NCBI GenBank assembly: GCA_001796045.1
Contig: MGLN01000094.1
Span: forward strand, 1-8,280
Direction of reading: 5' to 3'
Source of the DNA: Caulobacterales bacterium RIFOXYB1_FULL_67_16
Lineage (GTDB): Bacteria; Pseudomonadota; Alphaproteobacteria; Caulobacterales; Caulobacteraceae
DNA: 8,280 bases
Shown here: piece by piece, positions 1-5,834 of the stretch
Layout: each line of letters starts with the position of its first letter
How positions within the stretch are numbered: the stretch's first letter is position 1
Made by a program: the position numbers and the translations under genes
The notes under the pieces: model-generated
Databases searched by the model: none
Seen by the model: the letters and a program-made list of their open reading frames with translations, nothing else
What the model was told of the DNA's origin: nothing

Positions 1-61
1 CATCCATGCCTTGCGGAGGCGGCGACATAGCCCGGTGTATCGCGCCGCGCAAGCGTCCGTT

Positions 62-1351
62 TCAGATTCCTGCGGCCTGAACCGTTTCCGGGGTGTCCGC
101 CTCGGGGTCGCCCGGCAGCCAGGCGACGTGACCGTCGTAGATGCCCTCGTCCAGGAGGCCTTCCTCCTTGGCTACAAGGACCGGAACCAGCATCTGACCG
201 GTGACATTGGTGGCCGTTCGCATCATGTCGATGATCCGGTCGATAGCGACGATATAGCCTATGCCTTCCAGCGGCAGACCGGCGGTGGACAGGGTCAGGG
301 TCAGCATGACGATGGAGGTCCCAGGCACGCCCGCAGTGCCCAGCGAGCCCAACACCGCCGTCAGGCCGATCAGGACATACTGGGTCAGGGTCAGATCGAT
401 CTGGAAATACTGGGCGATGAAGATCGAGGCGATGGCCGGGTAGATGGCGCCGCAGCCGTCCATCTTCACATTGGCGCCCAGGGGCACGGCGAAGGCGGCG
501 TAGGCCTGGGGCACGCCCAGCCGTTCGACCGTCTGACGCAGGGTGACGGGCAAGGTACCGAGAGAAGACGAGGTTGCGAAGGCCGTCTGCTGGGCCGCGA
601 AGGCGCCGCGAAAAAAGCTGACGACCTTCAGGCCGTGGATCTTCAGCAGGCCCGAATAGACGACCAGGATGTGGAACAGGCAGGCGGCGTAGATGGCGCC
701 GATAAACTTCAGCAGGGGCAGCAGCGCCTCCCAGCCATAGCCGCCGACGACCGAGCCGATAAGGCCGAAGACGCCGATGGGGGTGAGCTGGATCACCCAG
801 CGGGTGATGCGGAAAATGACGGCCGCCCCCTCATCCACCAGCCGCCGTACGCCCTGAGCCCGGTCGCCCAGAGCCACCAGGGCCACGCCGACCAGGGCGG
901 AGAAGAAGATGATCTGCAGCACCTTGCCCTCGGCCAGGGCGGCGAAGGGATTGGTCGGGACGACGCCGATCAGCACTTCCAGCGGGGTCGGAATCACCCG
1001 TTCCTTGACCTCGCCCAGCGGCAGGTTGGAAAGGCCCACCCCCGGATTGATGATGTGGCCGAAGGCGAAGCCGACCAGCACGGCCAGCAGAGAGGTGACG
1101 GCGAACCAGACGAGGGTCCGCACTCCCACTCTTACGGCTCCCGCCCCCTCCCCGAGCTTGGCAATCGAGCTGGCGATGGTGAACAGCACCAGGGGCGCCA
1201 CCACCATGCGGATCAGGTTCAGATAGACGTCGCCGATCGGCTGCAGCCAGACCTCAGCCTGTTCACGCAGGATCAGCCCTGCGACGACGCCTAGGGCGAG
1301 CCCGGCGAAGGTGCGCTGCCAAAGGGGAATCTGGAAAAAACGAACGAGCAT
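62..1351 (-). CDS. Dicarboxylate/amino acid:cation symporter (DAACS/SDF family)
   Basis: This 429-residue inner-membrane protein belongs to the glutamate/dicarboxylate symporter family (GltP, DctA, archaeal GltPh), which imports acidic amino acids or C4-dicarboxylates with Na+ or H+. Hydrophobic segments cover most of residues 10-390. Visible hallmarks are the serine-rich hairpin HP1 (TSSSLGTLP, 260-268), the TM7 motif KMDGCGAIYP (296-305), the HP2 tip GVPGTS, and the TM8 motif D371-xxx-D375-xx-R378-T379-xx-N382. Aligned to GltPh, R378/T379/N382 match the substrate residues R397/T398/N401, which favours an acidic substrate. Family sodium ligands N310 and D405 appear as K296 and Q386, so coupling may be atypical. 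The C-terminal tail (about 395-429) is acidic and hydrophilic. The start fits a GAAGG Shine-Dalgarno about 8 nt upstream. It lies 99 bp downstream of the Gph-like gene on the same strand and may be co-transcribed. The family is secure; the exact substrate is not. Confidence 0.93.
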   Translation of the reverse strand: MLVRFFQIPLWQRTFAGLALGVVAGLILREQAEVWLQPIGDVYLNLIRMVVAPLVLFTIASSIAKLGEGAGAVRVGVRTLVWFAVTSLLAVLVGFAFGHIINPGVGLSNLPLGEVKERVIPTPLEVLIGVVPTNPFAALAEGKVLQIIFFSALVGVALVALGDRAQGVRRLVDEGAAVIFRITRWVIQLTPIGVFGLIGSVVGGYGWEALLPLLKFIGAIYAACLFHILVVYSGLLKIHGLKVVSFFRGAFAAQQTAFATSSSLGTLPVTLRQTVERLGVPQAYAAFAVPLGANVKMDGCGAIYPAIASIFIAQYFQIDLTLTQYVLIGLTAVLGSLGTAGVPGTSIVMLTLTLSTAGLPLEGIGYIVAIDRIIDMMRTATNVTGQMLVPVLVAKEEGLLDEGIYDGHVAWLPGDPEADTPETVQAAGI

Positions 1352-1450
1352 GAGGACGGCCTTCGAAAGAGTGCGCCAATCTGTCCATCGCCCGATCGAT
1401 CCGCAACCGCGTCGGCGATTATTGAGGTTCAGATTTCCTATCCGCAGACC

Positions 1451-2164
1451 TCAGATCTTCAGCGCACGACTCACATAGAAGTCTGCCAGGAGCCCATCTA
1501 TGGCCTCCTCAATGTCCTCGAAGGCGTCGATCAGGACGTCGCCGCCCAGGCTCTCGACCGGAACCGGGGTGTAGCCGAAGGTGGTCAGGATACAGGGCAT
1601 GCCAGCGTCCTTCGCCGCCTCGGCGTCGGGTGCAGCGTCTCCGACCATAACGGCCCTGGCAGGATCCCCGCCAGCCTTCAAGACGGCGTCCTTCAGGTGA
1701 GCGCCCGAGGGCTTGCGCGCGCTGACCCGATCCGGTCCGACGACGGCGGCGAAATGCCGGGTCAGGTCCAGCTTATCGAGCAGCAGTTCCGAGAGGTCCG
1801 AGCGTTTGTTGGTCGCCACCACGAGGATGGCGCCTCGGGTTTTCAGGCGTTCCAGCGTCTCGACCACCCCGTCGAAGGGGCGCGAACCGTCGGCGATGTG
1901 GGCGGTGTAATCGATCAGGAAGCGTTCGAACAATTCCTCCGACTTTGCGCGCTCCACCGGCGCGCCGGCCGCCTCAAAGCCGTGGACCAGCAGGGCCCGG
2001 GCGCCGGAGCCGATCAGGGTCTGGGCCGAACTCATCGGCACGGGCGGCAAGCCTTCCTCGACCAGCATGCGGTTCAGGGTTCCGACGAGGTCCGGCGCGG
2101 AATCGACCAGGGTCCCGTCCAGGTCGAAGGCGATGGTCCAGCCTTCCAGATCGCGATCGGTCAT
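1451..2164 (-). CDS. gph: HAD-superfamily phosphatase, phosphoglycolate phosphatase type
   Basis: A 237-residue cytoplasmic HAD hydrolase (subfamily IA), the usual length for Gph. Gph hydrolyses 2-phosphoglycolate to glycolate and phosphate, clearing a by-product of DNA-end repair or oxygenase activity. All four HAD motifs are present. Motif I is DLDGTLVDS (14-22), with nucleophile D14 and acid/base D16. Motif II is T118 in VVATNK. Motif III is K151-P152. Motif IV is GDAAPD (175-180), with Mg2+ ligands D176 and D180. The helical cap lies between motifs I and II (about 25-95). Motif IV has Ala where many Gph proteins have Ser after GD. The start is preceded by AGAGG only about 3 nt from the ATG, so translation may be modest. 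The gene is divergent from glmU and followed on the same strand by the symporter. HAD-IA proteins are hard to tell apart by substrate: MurNAc-6-phosphate phosphatase (MupP) or another sugar phosphatase is possible. The class is certain, the substrate less so. Confidence 0.85.
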   Translation of the reverse strand: MTDRDLEGWTIAFDLDGTLVDSAPDLVGTLNRMLVEEGLPPVPMSSAQTLIGSGARALLVHGFEAAGAPVERAKSEELFERFLIDYTAHIADGSRPFDGVVETLERLKTRGAILVVATNKRSDLSELLLDKLDLTRHFAAVVGPDRVSARKPSGAHLKDAVLKAGGDPARAVMVGDAAPDAEAAKDAGMPCILTTFGYTPVPVESLGGDVLIDAFEDIEEAIDGLLADFYVSRALKI

Positions 2165-2260
2165 GGGCCTCTATTCACGCTTCTTCGTGGTGCGGATGAT
2201 GGTTCTAATGCGCGTCTCCGCATTGTAGACGCCACAGACGACTAGACGCCGGAACGATTC
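2165..2260. promoter_or_regulatory. Divergent gph/glmU intergenic region with small inverted and direct repeats
   Basis: This 96-bp gap must hold the signals for both divergent genes. A weak plus-strand -35/-10 pair is TTCTTC (2181-2186) and TCTAAT (2204-2209), spaced 17 bp. The -10 overlaps an exact inverted repeat, AATGCG (2207-2212) and CGCATT (2219-2224) with a 6-nt spacer. An overlapping alternative hairpin is GCGTCT (2212-2217) with AGACGC (2227-2232). The octamer TAGACGCC occurs twice (2226-2233 and 2243-2250), with a related CAGACGAC between. GATTC (2256-2260), a GANTC methylation site in Caulobacterales, abuts the glmU ATG. The glmU Shine-Dalgarno is only a weak GGAA (2251-2254). The repeats are seen directly; any operator or promoter role is inference. 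Confidence 0.35.
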
Positions 2261-3625
2261 ATGACCAGCCAGACGCGCCCCCGCGCCGCCATCATTCTCG
2301 CCGCGGGCCAGGGCACGCGGATGAAATCTCCCCTGCCTAAGGTCCTGCACCCCGTCGGCGGCCGCGCCATGCTGGACCACGCCATAGATGCGGCCCACGG
2401 ACTGGGCTGCGAACGGATCGTGGTGGTGGTCGGCGACCATTCGCCCGAGGTGCGCGCCCATGTGGTCAAACGTCTGGGCGAGTCGGCGATCGCGGTTCAG
2501 CACCCGCCTTTGGGCACCGGCCACGCCGTGCGGGCTGCGGAACAGGCTCTGGTCGGTTTCGAGGGCGAGGTGGTGGTCACCTACGGCGACGTGCCCCTGT
2601 TGAAGGCCGCCGACATCGCGCCGGCGTTTGCGGGCGACGGCGTCACCGTGATCGGCTTCGAGGCGCGTGATCCCGGCGCCTATGGGCGACTGATCCTGGA
2701 AGGCGACACGCTGACGGCCATCACTGAGGCCAAGGAGGCCTCACCCGAGGTTCTCGCCGTCACCGCCTGCAATTCCGGCGTCATGGCCGCCCCCGCCGCC
2801 CTGCTCTTCTCGCTGCTGGCCGAGGTTCGGAACGACAACGCCAAGGGCGAATACTATCTGACCGACGTGGTGGAGCTGGCCCGCAAAGCCGGACATCCGA
2901 CCCGCGCCGTCTTCGCCGCCGAGGACTCTGTGATGGGCGTCAACTCCCAGGCGGAGCTGGCCCAGGCGGAAGCCCTGTTCCAGACCATTCAGCGAGAAGC
3001 CTTCCTGGCCGCGGGGGTGACGATGAGCGCGCCCGACACGGTCCACTTCGCCTGGGACACCCAGATCGGCGGCGGAGCCGTCATCGAGCCCTTCGTGGTC
3101 TTCGGCCCTGGCGCCGTGATCGAAGGCGGAGCCCGCATCCGCAGCTTCAGCCATATCGAGGGCGCCCGCGTCGCCTCGGGGGCCGAGGTCGGTCCCGACG
3201 CCCGGCTGCGGCCCGGCGCGGACCTGGCCGAGGGGGTCAAGGTCGGCAATTTCGTCGAGGTCAAGAATGTGAAGATGGCCGCGGGCGCCAAGGCCAATCA
3301 CCTGGCCTATCTGGGCGACGGCGCGGTGGGCGCGGCCGCCAACATCGGGGCCGGGACCATCTTCTGTAACTACGACGGCTTCAACAAGGCCCGGACCGAG
3401 GTCGGCGCGGGCGCCTTCATCGGCTCCAACTCCAGCCTGGTGGCGCCGGTCTCGGTCGGAGCCGGGGCCATTGTCGCCTCGGGTTCGGTGATCACAGAGG
3501 ACGTACCCAAGGACGCCCTGGCCTTCGGTCGCGCCCGTCAAACCCTGAAGCCGGACGCCGGCGCCGCCTTCCGCGCGAAGTCCGAAGCGAAGAAGGAGGC
3601 GGCCAAGGCCGCCAAACAGAAATGA
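2261..3625 (+). CDS. glmU: Bifunctional GlmU: N-acetylglucosamine-1-phosphate uridyltransferase / glucosamine-1-phosphate acetyltransferase
   Basis: GlmU carries out the last two cytoplasmic steps to UDP-GlcNAc, the precursor of peptidoglycan and lipid A: acetylation of glucosamine-1-phosphate, then uridylation with UTP. The 454-residue length is normal. The N-terminal Rossmann-like pyrophosphorylase domain shows GQGTRMKS (16-23) followed by LPKVLHP, the uridine-binding QHPPLGTGHA region (80-89), and the metal-binding YGDVP with D110. The C-terminal half is a left-handed beta-helix of hexapeptide repeats (from about 245). Acetyltransferase residues aligned to E. coli R333, K351, H363, Y366, N377, N386 and K392 are R317, K335, H347, Y350, N361, N370 and K376, so both activities should be intact. 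The tail from about 439 is rich in Lys and Ala. The start is fixed by the conserved N-terminus just before the nucleotide-binding loop. The stop overlaps the rpiA start, implying one transcript. Confidence 0.98.
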   Translation: MTSQTRPRAAIILAAGQGTRMKSPLPKVLHPVGGRAMLDHAIDAAHGLGCERIVVVVGDHSPEVRAHVVKRLGESAIAVQHPPLGTGHAVRAAEQALVGFEGEVVVTYGDVPLLKAADIAPAFAGDGVTVIGFEARDPGAYGRLILEGDTLTAITEAKEASPEVLAVTACNSGVMAAPAALLFSLLAEVRNDNAKGEYYLTDVVELARKAGHPTRAVFAAEDSVMGVNSQAELAQAEALFQTIQREAFLAAGVTMSAPDTVHFAWDTQIGGGAVIEPFVVFGPGAVIEGGARIRSFSHIEGARVASGAEVGPDARLRPGADLAEGVKVGNFVEVKNVKMAAGAKANHLAYLGDGAVGAAANIGAGTIFCNYDGFNKARTEVGAGAFIGSNSSLVAPVSVGAGAIVASGSVITEDVPKDALAFGRARQTLKPDAGAAFRAKSEAKKEAAKAAKQK

Positions 3626-4305
3626 GCGATCTCCAGAAGAAGAACGCCGGCGAAGCCGCCGCCGCCCATGTCGAGGCCGGGATGGTCGTGGGCCTGGGCA
3701 CCGGTTCGACGGCGGCCTGGTTCGTAAAGGCCCTGGCGGCGCGGAACCTGGCCGGTCTGCGCTGTGTTCCCACCTCCGAAAAGACCGCCGACCTCGCGCG
3801 CGAGCTGGGCCTAAGTCTGTCGACGCTGGAGGACACGCCCAGAATCGACCTGACCGTGGACGGCGCCGACGAGGTCGGCCCCGGTCTGGCCCTGATCAAG
3901 GGCGGCGGGGCGGCCCTCCTGCGCGAGAAACTGGTCTGGGAGGCCTCCAGCCGCTGTATCGTCATCGCCGACGCGGCCAAGGTGGTGCCGGTCCTGGGCG
4001 CCTTCCCCCTGCCGATCGAAGTGATCCCTTTCGGGCACAAGACCACGGCCAATCGCATCGCCGACGTCCTGATCGACCACGAGATCAACTCGCCGGCCCG
4101 CGTGCGGCAGGCGGATCGCGGCCTGGTTCGCACCGACGGCGGCAATCTCATCTATGACGCCGGCTGTAAGGCCATACATGATCCGGTTCGACTTGCGGAC
4201 GATCTGAAGTTGATCACAGGCGTGGTGGAACACGGCCTTTTCCTGGATCTGGCGGATCTGGCGATCATCGGAACCGATCAGGGCGTGGAGATAATCACGC
4301 CGTAG
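3622..4305 (+). CDS. rpiA: Ribose-5-phosphate isomerase A
   Basis: RpiA interconverts ribose-5-phosphate and ribulose-5-phosphate in the non-oxidative pentose phosphate pathway, feeding nucleotide synthesis. The 227-residue cytoplasmic protein has the usual family length. It shows the phosphate-binding GLGTGSTA loop (24-31), TSEKT (51-55), the DGADE motif with D80 and D83, KGGGAALLREK with K93 and E102 (matching the E. coli catalytic set D81, D84, K94, E103), then DGGNLIYD and GVVEHGLF near the C-terminus. All key residues are present. The ATG overlaps the glmU TGA in the four bases ATGA (3622-3625), the classic arrangement for translational coupling, and no strong independent Shine-Dalgarno is needed. 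The pairing with glmU has no direct pathway logic beyond both using hexose/pentose phosphates. It is followed by a possible terminator before gor. Confidence 0.97.
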   Translation: MSDLQKKNAGEAAAAHVEAGMVVGLGTGSTAAWFVKALAARNLAGLRCVPTSEKTADLARELGLSLSTLEDTPRIDLTVDGADEVGPGLALIKGGGAALLREKLVWEASSRCIVIADAAKVVPVLGAFPLPIEVIPFGHKTTANRIADVLIDHEINSPARVRQADRGLVRTDGGNLIYDAGCKAIHDPVRLADDLKLITGVVEHGLFLDLADLAIIGTDQGVEIITP

Positions 4306-4307
4306 GT

Positions 4308-4344
4308 CGGTTGGCGCGACGGCCACCGGGTTTCTCCCTGTCTT
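4308..4344 (+). terminator. Possible rho-independent-like terminator after rpiA
   Basis: Starting 2 nt after the rpiA stop, CGGTTGGC (4308-4315) can pair with GCCACCG (4322-4328), with one bulged T and a 6-nt loop. It is followed by a pyrimidine-rich but imperfect tract (GGTTTCTCCCTGTCTT, 4329-4344). The stem is G+C-rich and well placed, but the T-run is interrupted, so termination may be weak or rho-assisted. It would separate the glmU-rpiA transcript from gor. Confidence 0.35.
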
Positions 4345-4371
4345 GCCCCGTAAGGTCGCGGCGCCTAAATC
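4343..4371 (+). promoter_or_regulatory. Weak candidate promoter for gor
   Basis: TTGCCC (4343-4348) and TAAATC (4366-4371) are separated by 17 bp, in the right place for a gor promoter with a leader of about 70 nt. The -35 half is fair and the -10 half poor (three of six consensus bases). It is listed because a 143-bp gap after a possible terminator implies that gor has its own promoter. Another sigma factor could use a different site here. Confidence 0.25.
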
Positions 4372-4401
4372 GACGTTTCGTCGCCGGCCCTAGCCGGATG
4401 A

Positions 4402-4429
4402 GATTCCAAACGATTCAGCCGTGATTTCA
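4402..4429 (+). repeat. Helically phased GATTC-like repeats in the gor leader
   Basis: GATTCC (4402), GATTCA (4412) and GATTTCA (4423) recur at intervals of 10 and 11 bp, close to one helical turn. The first two contain GATTC, a GANTC site methylated by CcrM in Caulobacterales. The third is spoiled by an extra T. The cluster ends about 20 nt before the gor ATG. It could be a regulator-binding array, a methylation-sensitive element, or chance. The repeats are seen; the function is inferred. Confidence 0.35.
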
Positions 4430-4435
4430 CGTCTG

Positions 4436-4442
4436 AAGGGAG
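4436..4442 (+). promoter_or_regulatory. Shine-Dalgarno of gor
   Basis: AAGGGAG lies 6 nt before the ATG at 4449. It is the clearest ribosome binding site in the window and fixes the gor start, which also matches the conserved N-terminus of the enzyme. Confidence 0.75.
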
Positions 4443-4448
4443 CACGCC

Positions 4449-5831
4449 ATGGCCGAGTACGACTACGACCTTTTCGTCATCGGCGCTGGGTCCGGAGGCG
4501 TGCGGGCAGCGCGCCTCACCGCCCTGGACGGCAAGAAGGTGGCGGTCGCCGAGGAGTATCGGGTCGGCGGCACCTGCGTGATCCGCGGCTGCGTGCCCAA
4601 GAAGTTCATGGTCATGGCGTCCGAAGTCAGCCATGCTCTGGAGATCGCCGAAGGCTACGGCTGGTCTTTCGATAATGCGAAATTCGACTGGCCGACCTTC
4701 CTCGAAGCCAAGGACGTGGAGATCGCCCGGTTGTCGGGCATCTACGCCGCCAACCTCGGCAAGGCGGGCGTCGAGTTGATTCACGGGCGGGCGGTGCTGA
4801 AGGACGCCCACACCGTCGAGATCATCGGCAAGAACCAGACCTTCACCGCTGAGAAGATTCTGATCGCCACCGGCGGCCGGCCGTGGAAGCCGGACAGCCT
4901 GCCGGGTATCGAACATGCGATCACTTCGGAAGAAGCCTTCCACCTGCGAGAACTGCCGAAGCGGATCCTCATCGCCGGCGGGGGCTACATCGCTGTCGAG
5001 TTTGCGGGGATCTTCGCCGGCCTTGGGGTGGAAACAACCCTGATCTATCGCGGACCTAACATTCTGCGCGGTTTCGACGACGACGTGCGGGCCCATCTGG
5101 CCGGTGAGATCGAGAAGCGTGGGATCAAGGTGATCCTGGGGTGTCAGCACGAGAAGATCGAGAAGACGGCGACCGGTCTGGTCAATCACCTTGAAAACGG
5201 CATGAAGCTGGAAACCGACGTGGTCATGTTCGCTACGGGTCGGATCCCCTACGTCAAGGATTTGGGGCTGGAAGCGGCCGGCGTGGAGCTGAACGACGAA
5301 GGCGCGATCAAGGTCGATCCCTACTCCAAGACCACGGCCGACAACATCTGGGCGATCGGCGACGTCACCGACCGGATGAACCTGACGCCTGTCGCGATCC
5401 GCGAGGCGGTCGCGTTCCACCAGACCGTCTTCCGCGACAATCGCCAGCATTTCGATTACGAGGCCGTGGCCACCGCCGTCTTCAGCCAGCCGCCGGTCGG
5501 GGTGGTCGGCCTTTCCGAAGCGGAGGCGCGTCGGTCCTGTTCGGCGGGGGTCGATGTCTATCTGACCCGGTTCCGTCCGATGAAATACGCCTTCACCGGC
5601 TCCGAAGAGCGGGTTCTGATGAAGCTGGTCGTCGACGCCCAGAGCCAGCGCGTGGTCGGCGTCCATATCGTCGGACCCGACAGTCCGGAGATGATCCAGC
5701 TGGCCGCCATAGCGGTGAAGGCCGGTCTGACGAAGGCTCAGTGGGATGCGACCTGCGCGGTTCATCCGACCATGGCCGAGGAACTTGTGACCCTGAAGGA
5801 GAAACAGTCGGCCGCCACCTCGGCCGGCTAG
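4449..5831 (+). CDS. gor: Glutathione-disulfide reductase (NADPH, FAD)
   Basis: Gor reduces oxidised glutathione with NADPH through FAD and a redox-active disulfide, keeping the cytoplasm reducing. The 460-residue protein has the full class I pyridine nucleotide-disulfide oxidoreductase layout. It has the FAD-binding GAGSGG (12-17), the redox pair C43/C48 in GGTCVIRGCVPKK, an NAD(P)-binding GGGYIAVEFAG (about 177-187), a second FAD motif ending in AIGD near residue 300, and a C-terminal dimer domain with catalytic H439 and E444 in HPTMAEE. Arginines R201 and R207 in YRGPNILRGFD match the NADPH-selecting arginines of E. coli GR, which separates it from NADH-linked dihydrolipoamide dehydrogenase. 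GCVPKK also fits GR. No mercury-binding domain is present. It probably has its own promoter in the 143-bp upstream gap. Its stop is 3 bp from the stop of the convergent esterase. Trypanothione or mycothione reductase are less likely relatives. Confidence 0.96.
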   Translation: MAEYDYDLFVIGAGSGGVRAARLTALDGKKVAVAEEYRVGGTCVIRGCVPKKFMVMASEVSHALEIAEGYGWSFDNAKFDWPTFLEAKDVEIARLSGIYAANLGKAGVELIHGRAVLKDAHTVEIIGKNQTFTAEKILIATGGRPWKPDSLPGIEHAITSEEAFHLRELPKRILIAGGGYIAVEFAGIFAGLGVETTLIYRGPNILRGFDDDVRAHLAGEIEKRGIKVILGCQHEKIEKTATGLVNHLENGMKLETDVVMFATGRIPYVKDLGLEAAGVELNDEGAIKVDPYSKTTADNIWAIGDVTDRMNLTPVAIREAVAFHQTVFRDNRQHFDYEAVATAVFSQPPVGVVGLSEAEARRSCSAGVDVYLTRFRPMKYAFTGSEERVLMKLVVDAQSQRVVGVHIVGPDSPEMIQLAAIAVKAGLTKAQWDATCAVHPTMAEELVTLKEKQSAATSAG

Positions 5832-5834
5832 GCC

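Noticed and set aside
11..1294. Long plus-strand open frame (427 codons) antisense to the symporter
   Set aside because: Its translation is Gly/Asp/Gln/Arg-rich with no domain, and it lies wholly over a gene with clear family motifs. It is a shadow of codon bias in G+C-rich DNA.
1423..1453. Inverted repeat TGAGGT/ACCTCA overlapping the gph stop, considered as a terminator on the minus strand
   Set aside because: The stem is only 6 bp with a 19-nt loop, and what follows (ATAATCG) is not a T-run. Too weak to call.
4384..4397. Hairpin CCGGC-CCTA-GCCGG in the gor leader as a terminator or riboswitch element
   Set aside because: The stem is 5 bp with no T-run after it and no larger conserved RNA fold recognised. 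It is expected by chance in G+C-rich DNA.
4365..5765. Minus-strand open frame of 466 codons over gor
   Set aside because: Low-complexity His/Asp/Gly/Arg composition with no family motif. The opposite strand encodes an intact glutathione reductase with a strong ribosome binding site.
4449..5831. Dihydrolipoamide dehydrogenase or mercuric reductase instead of Gor
   Set aside because: NADPH-selecting arginines R201 and R207 and the GCVPKK motif fit glutathione reductase. There is no heavy-metal domain and no C-terminal Cys pair as in mercuric reductase.
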